Source: CAVPFA01 sp963703655
GTDB lineage: Bacteria; Actinomycetota; Acidimicrobiia; Acidimicrobiales; Bog-793
Assembly (NCBI GenBank): GCA_963703655.1
Contig: CAVPFA010000006.1
Location: 434,001-498,000 of the forward strand
DNA: 64,000 nucleotides
Reading direction: 5' to 3'
Both the position numbers and the translations under genes were made by a program. Below are positions 18,276 to 28,577 of this stretch, piece after piece. The notes under the pieces are model-generated. The model saw only the letters and a list, made by a program, of their open reading frames with translations, was not told where the DNA came from and ran no database searches. How positions within the stretch are numbered: the first letter of the stretch is position 1; every line of letters starts with the position of its first letter.

Positions 18276-19873
18276 TCATTCGGATCCCCCCGAAACATCG
18301 TGCACACCCGCCGGTGGGCCGACGCCACGTGGCAATGTCGGGCTGGTCCCGTTCAGCGTCTCGCCTCGGAAGTAAGGGCGTCGGAACGGCATCACGATCA
18401 GCATGAGAACGACGCCGAGCAGGAGTGCACCGAACGCGAGGATGAAGACGCCGCCGATGTCCCAATGCGGCCAGAACTGCAAGTGCCAGCTCGTGAAGCT
18501 GGAGCCGGTTCCCCAGTCCTGCTTCAGGCTGTAGATCATGGCTGCCCACAAGATGATGCCTCCCGTAAGCGGCACGATGCCTTGGATGACCAGGTTGCGC
18601 AGGCTGCTCGTCAGGTTCTTGCGGTACCACCAGAAGCAGGTGAGCCCGGTCAGTCCGTAGTAGAAGGCGATGAGCACCCCGAGCGCAGTCACCGAGTCCA
18701 CGATTACGGTTCCTGCCGAGATGTAGTTCATGATGACGTAAAGGACGATCGAGACCGCGCCCATGCTGAGCGTCGAGACCGTCGGGGTGAGGTGCTTGCG
18801 GTGCACGTTGCCGAAGGCGTCCGGGATCGACCGATAGACGGCCATAGAGAGCGTCGTGCGAGCTGTGGGGAGGATCGTCGTCTGGGTCGAAGCGGCGGCG
18901 GAGCTCAGCACCATCAAGATGAGGAGATGCCCGAGGAAGCTGCCGAATCCCGAGGAGCCGAAGATCGAGCCTCCTAGCACCGAGAGCACGTCGCCCTCGT
19001 TGGCCGTATTGCCTAGGCCAATTCCGTGGGTTCCGAGGCCGGCGTAGGACTGCACCGCGAGGATGACGAGCGCGTAAGTGGCCAGCAACAGGAACGTCGA
19101 GATGATCGCCGCCCTGCCAGGTGTCACGGACGCGTCCGCGGTCTCCTCGTTGACCGAGACGGCGGTGTCCCAGCCCCAGTAGATGAACAACATCGTGATG
19201 AAGCCGCCGACGAAGGTCTTGAACTGTGGGATCTTGAAGGGGTTGAACCACGACCCCGCGACAGCGAGGTGGCCGGGGGCGCGTGACCGGATCCAACCTT
19301 CACGAGCGCGACCACCGAAAGCAGGAGCAGCATGACGAGCTCGATGCTGAGCAGGACCTTCTGGAAGTTCGCCGACACCTCGATGCCGCGATAACAGATA
19401 TAGGTCATCGCGACGATCCAGAGGATGCCCACGAGCAGCACCCAGCCGCTGGTGGCGTTATGGCCGATCCCGTTCGCATTGAACAGGTCGAAGACGTATT
19501 GACCCGCGATCTGAGCAAGGCTCGCCATGACCAGGATGTCCGCGGCGACAATGCCCCAGCCACCCATCCATCCGGTGCGGGGGCCGAAGGCGCGTGCCGC
19601 CCACGAGAACGTAGTGCCGCAGTCCGGGTCGGCTTTGTTGAGCTCGCTGTAGCCGATCGAGATCATCAACATGGGCACGAAAGCGATGATGGCCACGATC
19701 GGGGTCTGCAGCCCGACGAACGCGACGACGAATCCAAGCGTCGAGGCGAGGCTGTAGGCCGGCGCCGTCGAGGCCACACCAATGACGACACTGGAGATCA
19801 GCCCGAGCGCACCGCTCTTCAACCCCTTCTCTGCAGGTACCGACGTCGTTGTAGTGACAGCGTCCACAGTCAT
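18276..19873 (-). pseudogene. APC-family amino acid permease, one frameshift
   Basis: The start is the ATG at 19873 with GGGGAGG eight bases upstream. The first part (SGALGLISSVVIGVASTAPAYSLAS) is the APC helix-1 signature; about six helices are read before a shift at a run of five G (19275-19279). The second frame continues with SWFNPFKIPQFKTFVGGF, YWGWDTAVSVNEETADAS and further helices to the stop at 18276. One more base in the G run restores a single protein of about 530 residues. The transported amino acid or polyamine is not evident. A longer open frame overlapping the C-terminal part on the same strand is a shadow. Confidence 0.88.
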
Positions 19874-19958
19874 GGGCTGCACCTCCCCCTCAGTTCCCCC
19901 AAGCCCCGCGAGGTCACAAAACGCTACCGCTTCGGGCGCGTGTGAGCCCGATGTCGCT

Positions 19959-20366
19959 TCAGCCGGCGCTTCGAGGGCCAGTCACAATCCAGCCGCCGCC
20001 GGCGGAGTATGGCTCGATCGGAAACCCGAGAGCCAACAGCAAGGGACCGAGCGCCTCGTTCAAGATGTCCACGGACTCGGCTTCCCTCAAGGGCGCGGGC
20101 CTGTCGGCTGCGGGCGCGTCTGGCAAGAGCCAACGAACCACGATGCCGCCACGGCCGTGCCGGTCCGCAGGCACCATGGACAAGTAGCACCCAGCCGCCG
20201 GCGACCCGTCCTCCTCCGGTTCGCCCGTCGCAAAGCCGAGCTCGGCGATGGCGGCGAACAGGTCCTCCATCGCCTCGTCCAGCCCGGAGGGCCGTGAGTC
20301 GGTGATCTCGGCCACGGTCGGCTCGACCTCGCCTTGGACCTCGCCGCCCTCCGTCTCGTCGCTCAT
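19959..20366 (-). CDS. Hypothetical acidic protein
   Basis: 135 residues from the ATG at 20366. The first 30 residues are very acidic and probably disordered (SDETEGGEVQGEVEPTVAEI). The rest is a compact alpha/beta domain (AMEDLFAAIAELGFATGEPE, then GCYLSMVPADRHGRGGIVVRW and a final GGGWIVTGP strand). There is no signal peptide or known motif. It stands alone between the permease and the SGNH hydrolase on the same strand. I do not recognise the family; base composition and codon pattern look normal for the window. Confidence 0.65.
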   Translation of the reverse strand: MSDETEGGEVQGEVEPTVAEITDSRPSGLDEAMEDLFAAIAELGFATGEPEEDGSPAAGCYLSMVPADRHGRGGIVVRWLLPDAPAADRPAPLREAESVDILNEALGPLLLALGFPIEPYSAGGGWIVTGPRSAG

Positions 20367-20579
20367 CGGTTCCCCATCATTCGGTGCCCATTGCGTTGAG
20401 GCGCCTACGGATCTGGCGACCGCCCAGTCCGGCGTCCGGCGTCTGTCTCTGGACAGACTCCCAAGCCCGATGCTACGTGGCTTGCGCCTCGACGCAGTGG
20501 ATCGGCCGCGTGGACACCGGCAAAGAGGCCGATCAGGACCAACTGGAGCGGCAAGGTTCCCGCTGGCTCCCTGGCATCG

Positions 20580-21498
20580 TCAGCTCCTTATGGCCTCCTC
20601 GACCGCCAAGGCCAGGACTGCCTGGCCGGCCGCGCTCGGGTGCACCCCGCAACCTCCGGTGGTTAGCTGGGTCAACAACCCGGCTGTGCACGTGTTACCT
20701 CCGGAATGAAGCGCAGCTGCCTGGAAGGCCCCGAAACCATCGGCGATCTGCACGTCGAACGGCATGGCCGCGCTGTCCATGGCCTCGTTAAGCGCCTGAC
20801 TGGCGGCATTGTCGCCAGGATTCGAGTAGTCGAGCGAGTAATAGTTGACCATGACAACTTGCCTGTGGTAGCGCCCCTCGCTGCGGACAGCCGCCAGAAT
20901 GTCGGCGACATTCGCGGAAATCTGCTTGAGCACCGCCGGCAGCTCACTGGCGCAATCGTCGCTCGTGGTCTCCTGGCAGAGGAAAGCGTCGTTGGCGCCG
21001 ATCATCAGCGTGACCAGCCGGATGTGCGGGTGGCTCCTGAGGTATTCGACCGCGTACTGGAGCTGGGTCCCGCTGTAGGTGACGTGCAACGGGAACGCGG
21101 TCCGGTAGCCAGGGCCGCCACCCGGAGAGTTCTCGCACCCGTTGCTCTGCACGTTTGCCTCGATCAGGCTGGCCGAAGTCTCTCCCGGGCAGGCGGCGTT
21201 GGCGACCTGCAGGCCCAAGGCCGCGTCTGACGTCCTCCGGGTACCCGACGAAGCTCGAGGCGTCCGAGTAGTTAGGTGGTGGCGACGTCGTCGGCTCCCG
21301 GTAGCCGAACGTGACCGAGTCGCCCAGTGCCAGATAGTCCCGATCGGCCCTCGAAGACGCATGCGAACCTCCCCGGTGAGCAGCGAACGATGCGGCCACC
21401 GGACCGGCCAGACCGGCCACGAGCACCCCCACGCAGGCCAAGCCGACTCCGGCACAGCAGATCTTGCGCGCAATCTTGCGCGACGCGACGGTTCTCAT
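20580..21498 (-). pseudogene. Secreted SGNH/GDSL hydrolase, one frameshift
   Basis: The frame from 21498 has a signal peptide (basic RTVASRKIARK, hydrophobic core VGLACVGVLVAGLAG, cleavage near AAS) and block I YLALGDSVTFGY with the nucleophile Ser. It goes out of frame at about 21226-21230 after VGYPEDV. The other frame supplies ALGLQVANAACPGETSASL, block III MIGANDAF and the block V histidine in GVHPSAAG. One inserted base restores a protein of about 305 residues. It is a secreted lipase/esterase of the actinobacterial SGNH type; several cysteines could form disulfides. Confidence 0.85.
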
Positions 21499-21633
21499 AG
21501 GATTATCCCTCTTTCACCTATATGGTCCGGACCCCCCGGCGCGGACGGCTACAACGTCTCACACGGCGGCCAGCCGGTGCAATCTGCCTCGTGGGATCCA
21601 AGTTTCACGGTGCACTCCAGCTCGCGGCCCCCC

Positions 21634-22290
21634 CTAGATACGGACTGGGGGGCTCATATCCGCAAGACCATGGCTGGGATCGAACGAGGGTTGTCGAGCG
21701 ACTGCGAACCAGAGGAAGTGGGCGAACGCGTCGATGAAGAAGACGGCTCCGCTCCCCACCCAGACACCGCCGAGCACGTCCGTCGGGTAGTGCCATCTGA
21801 GCACCAATACGGCCGCGCCAACGCTCGCGACCGCAAGTATCCCAGCGACAGCGCTCAGCGGACGCAACAGGCGTGGTGACACGAGAAACACTGCGGTCGC
21901 GAGGGCGGCGACGACAGCCACCGTCCCCGACGGATAGGTGAAACTGCCCGCGCCGATCTCGCGTCCAACCATGGGCTTCGCGATGTGCTCCACCATCTCG
22001 ACGGCAACGATCGGAGCCACAGAACATGCGAACGCCCGTACCCAATCGCGGAAGATCGCGACGACGAAGATCAGAGCGACGCCCGCCAGCAGCACGGGCA
22101 GTGAGCCGATCTTCACCAGTTCGTTTGCGAGATGGGATCTCGGATCGGACGGCACGTAGAAATACCCGGCCGCGTCCACTCGATTCAGCCCCGGCCGCTT
22201 GGCGAGCAGCAAGCCGGCCAGCGCCGCTGCTCCGAGGAGCGCCACGCCCAACATGAGCTCGATCGCTGTCCAAACACGAGAGACCGCCAC
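21634..22290 (-). CDS. PAP2-family membrane phosphatase
   Basis: 218 residues from a GTG at 22290 preceded by GGAGGGG. Six hydrophobic helices are visible. The three phosphatase motifs are present in reduced form: KPMVGRE (K-x6-RP-like), YPSGT (PSGH-like, with Thr in place of His) and LRWHYPTDVLGG (SRxxxxxHxxxD-like). It probably removes phosphate from a lipid such as phosphatidate or undecaprenyl diphosphate on the outer face of the membrane, although the altered second motif lowers certainty of activity. It follows the neocarzinostatin-like gene by 26 bases. Confidence 0.82.
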   Translation of the reverse strand: MAVSRVWTAIELMLGVALLGAAALAGLLLAKRPGLNRVDAAGYFYVPSDPRSHLANELVKIGSLPVLLAGVALIFVVAIFRDWVRAFACSVAPIVAVEMVEHIAKPMVGREIGAGSFTYPSGTVAVVAALATAVFLVSPRLLRPLSAVAGILAVASVGAAVLVLRWHYPTDVLGGVWVGSGAVFFIDAFAHFLWFAVARQPSFDPSHGLADMSPPVRI

Positions 22291-22316
22291 CGGTCCCCTC
22301 CGTCGCCGGCGCTGTA

Positions 22317-22794
22317 TCAAGGCTTCGCGAACTTGATCGCCGCGTGCGCGTCGACCGTGCTCGTCACGCTCGGCTCGGACACGAAGATGTAACAAGTCAG
22401 GTTCTTCGTCGTGGTTCCACACGACCCGTCCCCGACCTTGCCCGTTATCACCCGGAAGGAGGTCTTGGGGAACGTTCCCTTGAGGCCGGTGTTGACGAAC
22501 ACGAGGTGCGTCGACGCGGCAAGCTGCAGAGTCGTTCCTCAGCACGTGTGGATTGCATTCGACGATGACGAGCGCTGTCTTGTGCGGGAAGTTCTTCCCG
22601 GTGATTTCGACTTTCTGGCTTCTGTGGAGACCTACGGAGGGCGTCACCGTGATGATCGGCGCCGGAGCCCTACGGGGCACGAGCAGAGACGCGCCGGCCA
22701 CAGCGATCGCAGTCGTGCCGACGAACGCGAGGGCGAGCGCGCCACCGGCCACGAGATGAACAGGCGGACGACGCGGGCGTGAGCAGCGGGACAT
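22317..22794 (-). pseudogene. Neocarzinostatin-like exported protein, one frameshift
   Basis: The first frame has an N-terminal hydrophobic segment (LVAGGALALAFVGTTAIAVAG) and then ITVTPSVGLHRSQKVEITGKNFP followed by a short stretch with VIVECNP, the immunoglobulin-like start of the neocarzinostatin family. It shifts at about 22519-22535; the other frame gives HLVFVNTGLKGTFPK and GDGSCGTTTKNLTCYIFVSE with the paired cysteines typical of that fold, ending at 22317. The repaired product is about 158 residues, secreted or membrane-anchored. A small-molecule (chromophore) function is not implied; many such proteins are uncharacterised surface proteins. Confidence 0.72.
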
Positions 22795-22938
22795 CCTTCA
22801 CCTTTCATACCTTTTGCCAGTTGCTGCCTCCAGCGTACTGGAGTGACCACCTAAGCGGTCCCGGCTGCGGCGGCGGCCAGCGAAACTGTGCCGGGTGAGT
22901 CACAATGACTTCCACCCGAAACGCTCACGAGGGATCAG

Positions 22939-24547
22939 ATGGCCGAGCAGATGAAGCTCGACGCGCCGGTAGCCGAGGTCACGGTCTTCCGAGATGGCGC
23001 CCGCGTCGTGCGCCGCGGCACTGTCACGCTGGAGGTAGGAACCCGGACCGTCGTAGTTGCCCTGCTGCCGTCGACCGTCGATCCGGCATCGGTCCGTGTC
23101 GTCGCCCGCGGCTCGGACTTAGCGCTGCGTGACGTCGACGTCCACCGCGACTTTCGCGGAGAACCCCTGCGCGTGGACACTGCGCAGCTGCGAGCCGATG
23201 TCGACCGGTGCCGCCAGGCCTTGCAGGCCGTTGAGGACGACGATGCAGAAGAGCAGGCGCGGCTGGTTTTCTTCGGGCATCTGTCCGAAGCCGCCGCGAC
23301 CTCGTTTGCCCGGGCCGTGAGCTTCGGGCGCGCTGAGCACGGCGAGTTCGCGCGGATGGCCGACGAGTTGGCCGCCGGCACCGGTGCCGCCCTGGCCCGT
23401 CGCCGCGAGATCACCGGCCGCAAACGAGCCGCCGAGCGGGAGCTCGAGGCGGCGACAGAACGCCTCGCGGCCGCCGAGTCGGGACCTCCCCGCCTGGTCG
23501 AGCTCGTGGAGGTGCGCGGCGACCTTGGAGGTGAGTAGTCAGGTGGAGGCCGCGCTGGAGGTCTCGTACCACGTCTCGGGCGCTTTGTGGCGGCCTCTTT
23601 ACGACTTGCGCCTCGATGGGGAGCGGCTCGACGTCTCCTACCTCGCGGAGGTCACTCAGAAAAGCGGGGAGGACTGGCCACCCGTGGAGCTGATTCTGTC
23701 GACGACGCGGCGCGGACGCCATACCTCGGTGCCCGAGCTTCGTCCGTGGTTCATCGGCCGGCCGGTTCCCGTCCCGGCTCGAGCGATGTCCCATATGGCT
23801 CGGGGAGAGCCCGTCTCGGCCGCCGGCGCCAGAAGGCCCGCGCCCCAGGAAGCCGGCCCGCAGTTCGCAGCGTTCGAGGCCGCAGCAGAGCTGATGCCGG
23901 AGGCGCCGCCGGTCGTCGCACACGCCGAGGAGTCGGGAATAGCGCTCGTCTACCGCGTCCCCACCCCGATGTCGGTGCCTTCCGATGGGGCGCCTTACAA
24001 GACGACCGTGGCGCGCTTCGAACTTGAAGCGGCGCTTGACCATCTCGCCATCCCGAAGCTCGCCCCTGAGGTCTACTTGCGCGCGACGGTCGCGAACAGC
24101 TCGCCCCTCCTGCTGCTGCCGGGTCCCGCCAATGTGTTCCACGACGTCGAGTACGTCGGCGCTACCGAACTCGACACGGTCGCCCCCGGGGAGGAATTCG
24201 AGCTGCACCTCGGCGTCGACGACCGTGTCCGCGTGGAGCGGGCGCTTCGCCGCAGGAGCACCGGCAGGGCGATCGTCGGCGGCACGCGCAGCATCGACGT
24301 CGCATACGAGATCACGCTCGAGAACCACCGTGACCGGCCAGTTCGGCTGACCGTGAAAGACCAGATCCCGACCTCACGTGATGGCGATGTCAAGGTCAAG
24401 CTCCGCGAGACGAACCCCAAGCCGGTCGAGCACGACGAACTCGGCCAGTTGACATGGAAGCTCGAGCTCGAGGCCGGAGCGAAGTCGGCGATCCGTCTCG
24501 CCTTCACCGTCGAGCACCCCGCGAGCGTGGTTCTCACGGGGTTGTAG
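22939..24547 (+). pseudogene. MuiA-family protein (DUF4140/DUF4139), one frameshift
   Basis: The first frame carries APVAEVTVFRDGARVVRRG, the DUF4140 start, then a coiled coil of about 120 residues. It stops after an extra G at 23527-23528; deleting that base continues into EVSSQVEAALEVSYHVSGALW and the DUF4139 domain (RPLYDLRLDGERLDVSYLAEV, QKSGEDWPPVELILSTTRR, IPKLAPEVYLRATVANSS). The repaired protein is about 536 residues. The family includes the mucoidy inhibitor A proteins, whose mechanism is unknown. It converges on the amidohydrolase gene 42 bases further on. Confidence 0.85.
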
Positions 24548-24589
24548 AAGGTGATTCCTTGTTACCCGGGCCCTTCGCTCAGACCACTC

Positions 24590-25999
24590 TCAACCCGGTA
24601 GGGGTCGGACGAGGTGCTCACCACGCGGTTTCTCGGCAACGACCTCACCGTCTTCTGCGACAACCTGACCGCGAAACACCGTGAGAACCGGCACCCCTTG
24701 CACCCGACGCCCTTCCCACAGCGAGTAGTCGGCTTTCCCTCGGTATCGATGAACACCGAGCACCATGTCCTGCTCCGGGTCCAGGACAACCAGATCCGCA
24801 TCTGAGCCAGGAGCAATGACGCCTTTGCGCGGATAGATTCCGTACTGGCGTGCGGGGTTCTCGGACGTCACCTTCGCGAGCAGTGAAGGGGTGATACGGC
24901 CCTTTGCAACTCCTTCGTTCCACAGCAGCGGGAGAGTGTCGGCCACCTGCATGTTCAGACCTACTCGGCACTCCCAAAAGTCGACACCGCCTTTGAAGCG
25001 ACTCGAATAGGTGAGCGTGTCGGTTCCGACGAAGCTGATCGTGCCATCACAGATCCCGGCCCAGAGCCCTTCCCGGTCGGCATCGCGGCGCACGGGCGGT
25101 TGGACCTTCGCCTTTGCGCCCATGCCCGCCTGGTCGAATTCGTCCGCCGTCCCGCAGAGGTAGGCCGCCAGCGTCTCGCCCATGATGCTCATGCCCTGTT
25201 TTTTCATGGAACGAATCGTGTCGACGGTGAATCTGGAGCTGACGTGCACGGGGTACATCGTGACCTTCGTGTGGTTGGCGATAAGGCCGTAACCATGCAC
25301 CTGCAAGCTTTCCGCCCAGTCCGGGCTCGTTTCTGACCACGACACCAGGCTCCCGTCGGGGTCCAGCTCCCGCATCCGGTCAACTAGAACGCCCCGAGAC
25401 GTGGGCTCCTCGGCATGAATGGACGCAAACGCGTGGCGACTGTTCGCCTTAATGACTTCGCAGGCTTGCATGAAGAAATCAGGGGGAATGCCGTTCGGGT
25501 CCATGCCGAATGAAGCAGCCTGTTCGCCAACGTAGCCGGTGTAGAATTTGAACGCGGTCCCGCCCTCGGCGATGATGCCGGGGATTTTTTCGATCTGGTT
25601 CCGCCTCGTCACAACGGTGTTGATCTTGAAGTCAACGTGGCTGTTGCCTGATGCACACTTGAGAGCCCGGTGGAACAGTTCATCCAGCGGGCTGTCCTCG
25701 ATCAGGGTCGTGTTGCAGATCGTCGTCACGCCGCCGATGAGACAGTCGCGACTGTCGTAGCGAAAGTCCTCCCGCATCGTGTCGTCAGTGTCGTCGTCGC
25801 CGATACCAAAGTGCACGTGCGGGTCGATCAACCCAGGAAGGAGGACCTTCCCGTCCAGCTCAACGACCCGGCGGGCATCACCAAGCACCTCGTCGGCACC
25901 GACGGCTGTGATGTGCTCCCCGTCGATTGCCACTCCGCCGAGCAGTTCACCGGACGGCGTGACGACGAGGCCTCCCTTGAGCACCAGATCGTGAGCCAT
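24590..25999 (-). CDS. Dihydropyrimidinase/hydantoinase-like cyclic amidohydrolase
   Basis: 469 residues. The metal site is seen as HVH (His61, His63) in GLIDPHVHF, a lysine likely to be carboxylated (Lys151 in TAFKFYTGY), a later His in ASIHAEEP and the Asp region near GTDTLTYSS. The C-terminal composite beta sheet is typical (GVIAPGSDADLVVLDPEQDM). The enzyme hydrolyses a cyclic amide such as a hydantoin, dihydropyrimidine or related imide. It follows the peptide-type binding protein by about 17 bases and belongs to a nitrogen-compound cluster with asparaginase and aspartate ammonia-lyase. Confidence 0.87.
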   Translation of the reverse strand: MAHDLVLKGGLVVTPSGELLGGVAIDGEHITAVGADEVLGDARRVVELDGKVLLPGLIDPHVHFGIGDDDTDDTMREDFRYDSRDCLIGGVTTICNTTLIEDSPLDELFHRALKCASGNSHVDFKINTVVTRRNQIEKIPGIIAEGGTAFKFYTGYVGEQAASFGMDPNGIPPDFFMQACEVIKANSRHAFASIHAEEPTSRGVLVDRMRELDPDGSLVSWSETSPDWAESLQVHGYGLIANHTKVTMYPVHVSSRFTVDTIRSMKKQGMSIMGETLAAYLCGTADEFDQAGMGAKAKVQPPVRRDADREGLWAGICDGTISFVGTDTLTYSSRFKGGVDFWECRVGLNMQVADTLPLLWNEGVAKGRITPSLLAKVTSENPARQYGIYPRKGVIAPGSDADLVVLDPEQDMVLGVHRYRGKADYSLWEGRRVQGVPVLTVFRGQVVAEDGEVVAEKPRGEHLVRPLPG

Positions 26000-26016
26000 G
26001 GCTTAGTTGTTCGCCA

Positions 26017-27636
26017 CTAACTCAGCCACGCCGTTTCCCAGCTGCAGTTCCCGAGTGGTATTCCTCCCCCTGCCGCAGCTCGGAACCCATTCACACGCGT
26101 ACTCATGAGGTCGACGATCTTGTTGTAAGCAGGAATGATGTATCCACCCTGGGTGAAGTCGATGTGCTGCATCTCGTGAGTGATCTCGCGCCGCTTCGAC
26201 TCATTAAGCGTCGAGTTGGCGGCGCGATAGAGGGCGATATAGCTAGGATCATCGAAGTGACACTCGTTGAACGGCGAGTTCGGGAGTGTTGCCTGAGCGA
26301 CTTGGGACAGGTAGGGATTGTAGTCCCAGTAGTCCTGCGCGAAGACCCACTTGAGATAGTTCGGACCGAAGAAGGTCGTCGAAGGGACATTGTTGAGATT
26401 GATCGTCACACCGGCGGCCTTCGCCTGCTGAACGAGGACTTGAGCACAGTTGACAGCCCCTCCGGCAATGTCGGAGGTGACGAGCTCGACGGTCAAGTGC
26501 TCATGACCAGCCTTCTTGAGCAGGAACTTAGCTTGCGGAATGTCCTGCTCGCGAGTGAGCGAGCTCTCGTAGTCCGGGTCGTGCTGTCCGAACAGGTCGT
26601 TGCCGACAGCGGCGTATCCGTCGAAAGCGGTTTTGACCAGCTGTGGTCGGTTCACGATGAGGCGCATCGCTTGGCGGACCCGGACATCGTTGAAGGGCGG
26701 CTGATCTACTCTCATCGTGAACGGGATCCATTGGCCGGTGTTGGAGATCACCGCCTTCAGGCCGGCAATCTTCTGGGCCTCGGGCACTACCGTAAGAGCC
26801 GCCTCGGAGTAGACGTCGACGTTCCCTGCCTGGAGGGCACTGAAGGCGGACGCGTCGTTCGAGAAGGAGTCGATCATTGTGACGCTGTCGAGGTAAGGCA
26901 GGCCCGTCTTCCAGTAGTGCTCGTTGCGCTCGAACACGCTCTGCACTGCCGGCGTGAAGCTCTTGTACTTGAAGGGCCCCGTTCCGATCGGCTTATGGGG
27001 GTTATAGCCGACCGGGACGATCCCGTAGTTGTAGCTCGGGAAGAGCTGTTCGGGAAGCGTCGCGAGCGGCTGAAGCATGTGGATGCGGAGCGTACGCGAA
27101 TCGAGCTTTTGGATGTTGTTGAGGTCGACAAGCGAGAGCACAGAGAAGCCGTTCAGCGGCTTCTTCGGATTCGCGATCCTCCGAATCGTATAGATCACGT
27201 CCTCTGCCCCGAGGGTCTTTCCGTTGTGGAACGTGACACCCGGGCGAACCCGAATGGTCCAAGCGGTCGCATTCTTGTTAGGCGTCAGCTCCTCGGCCAG
27301 CTCATTGACGACACCGGTCCCGGCCAGGTTGTAAGTCACGAGCCCGTTGTAGAGCGCTGTGACCCGCACGAGGTCGGGGGTGCTGACCTCGGCGTCAGCA
27401 TCGAGCGTGTCGCCCGACGATCCGCCTAGCACGGCGACGGTCAGGTTGCCACCTCGTTTCGCTCTCGCCAGCGAGGCGCCCTTCGATGCTGTCGACCACC
27501 TCCTGCTGCTACCGCGGGTCCCAAAGATGCCTCCCGCAGCCAGTAGGGCGGTTCCGCTGCCACCAAGGCGAAGGAAGTCACGCCGGGTAATGTCCTCCCC
27601 GCCGGCCCGAGGGCCGGATTCCCCCGAAGTGCTCAT
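26017..27636 (-). CDS. ABC transporter substrate-binding protein, family 5 (Tat-exported)
   Basis: 539 residues from the ATG at 27636, seven bases after a GGGGGG ribosome site. A twin-arginine signal is clear (ITRRDFLRLGGSGTALLAAGG). The mature part is an oligopeptide/dipeptide-type solute receptor (ELTPNKNATAWTIRVRPGVTF and HNGKTLGAEDVIYTI are the family signature). No permease or ATPase gene lies in the window, so it either uses components encoded elsewhere or is an orphan receptor. Cotranscription with the amidohydrolase suggests that its ligand is the amidohydrolase substrate or a related amide or peptide. Confidence 0.9.
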   Translation of the reverse strand: MSTSGESGPRAGGEDITRRDFLRLGGSGTALLAAGGIFGTRGSSRRWSTASKGASLARAKRGGNLTVAVLGGSSGDTLDADAEVSTPDLVRVTALYNGLVTYNLAGTGVVNELAEELTPNKNATAWTIRVRPGVTFHNGKTLGAEDVIYTIRRIANPKKPLNGFSVLSLVDLNNIQKLDSRTLRIHMLQPLATLPEQLFPSYNYGIVPVGYNPHKPIGTGPFKYKSFTPAVQSVFERNEHYWKTGLPYLDSVTMIDSFSNDASAFSALQAGNVDVYSEAALTVVPEAQKIAGLKAVISNTGQWIPFTMRVDQPPFNDVRVRQAMRLIVNRPQLVKTAFDGYAAVGNDLFGQHDPDYESSLTREQDIPQAKFLLKKAGHEHLTVELVTSDIAGGAVNCAQVLVQQAKAAGVTINLNNVPSTTFFGPNYLKWVFAQDYWDYNPYLSQVAQATLPNSPFNECHFDDPSYIALYRAANSTLNESKRREITHEMQHIDFTQGGYIIPAYNKIVDLMSTRVNGFRAAAGGGIPLGNCSWETAWLS

Positions 27637-27742
27637 GTATCCCCCCAAACGATCTATCAACGGTCCTCCATAGAACCAAAAGTGGTATGCTAATGAGACC
27701 GACGATCGGCCGTCAAGTGGCGGCCCAAGTACCCAGAGGGAC

Positions 27743-28558
27743 CTAGACGCTCAGATGTCCCCGCCTCCGGAGTTCCTCGGATCCGGGAGAGTCCGGCTTC
27801 GGCCTCGGCATCAGGAATGCGGGAATCCTCCGTAGGCGCGCCCGCCCGTAGGTGAGCTCGCACAGGCGTTCGAGATGTGCGAAATGATCATCCATCACGT
27901 CCTCGATCTCGTCGGGGTCGCCGCGGACAACAGCAGCAAGAGTCGCATCATGAAGGTCGATCCTGACCGACAGGGGCTCGTCGTCGACGACCGAGACGAC
28001 CGCCTGGAGCCTGCGATAGATCGAACGCATGGCGAGCTCGAGCTCGCGGTTGCCGCTGGCACGCCAGAGCTGCCGGTGGAAGCGGGCGTTGCTGAGCCAG
28101 TACTGCTGCGAGTCCGTGGGGGCAGCTCGCTGAAGCTCGATCGTCTGGCGCATGGCTGCGAAGTCCTGCTCGGTCCCGCGGAGCGCGGCGAGTTGGGCAA
28201 CCCGCGGCTCGAGGGCTCGGCGAGCTTCCAGAATCATGAAGACGTGCTCTGTTTCCAAAGGAGCTTGAGGATCCGCGAGGTCAGGTACCCAGACAGAGGC
28301 GACCCTCGTGCCTCCCCCAGGCCCGGACACGACAGCGAGCACACCAGCGTCGCCGAGAATCTCGAGAGCGTGACGAAGGGTCCGCCGACTGACGCCCATC
28401 GCTTCGGCGAGCTGACGCTCTCCTGGGAGGAGCTGCCCCTGATGCACCTTGCCAACGCGGATCAGGTCGGCGAGCTGCTCCACGACCGCGTCGACAGTTC
28501 GCGGCACTTCCACTGGCGAGAAGAGAGTGACCGGAGCGCGGAATTGGTTCTGGGACAT
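27743..28558 (-). CDS. GntR-family transcriptional regulator, FadR (FCD) subfamily
   Basis: 271 residues. Residues 18-85 are the winged helix (VDAVVEQLADLIRVGKVHQG, LLPGERQLAEAMGVSRRTLR), and the rest is the helical FCD ligand domain with its metal-type residues (ARFHRQLWRASGNRELELAM, DLHDATLAAV, DDHFAHLERL). It lies 19 bases after the aspartate ammonia-lyase gene, so it is cotranscribed with it and probably controls this cluster in response to an organic acid or amino acid. Candidate sites are described separately. Confidence 0.92.
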   Translation of the reverse strand: MSQNQFRAPVTLFSPVEVPRTVDAVVEQLADLIRVGKVHQGQLLPGERQLAEAMGVSRRTLRHALEILGDAGVLAVVSGPGGGTRVASVWVPDLADPQAPLETEHVFMILEARRALEPRVAQLAALRGTEQDFAAMRQTIELQRAAPTDSQQYWLSNARFHRQLWRASGNRELELAMRSIYRRLQAVVSVVDDEPLSVRIDLHDATLAAVVRGDPDEIEDVMDDHFAHLERLCELTYGRARLRRIPAFLMPRPKPDSPGSEELRRRGHLSV

Positions 28559-28577
28559 GTCGGTCGCCAGGCTCTCT

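Noticed and set aside
18223..19296. Long minus-strand frame overlapping the permease
   Set aside because: It is an Arg/His/Pro-rich shadow of the permease frame, which has the transmembrane pattern.
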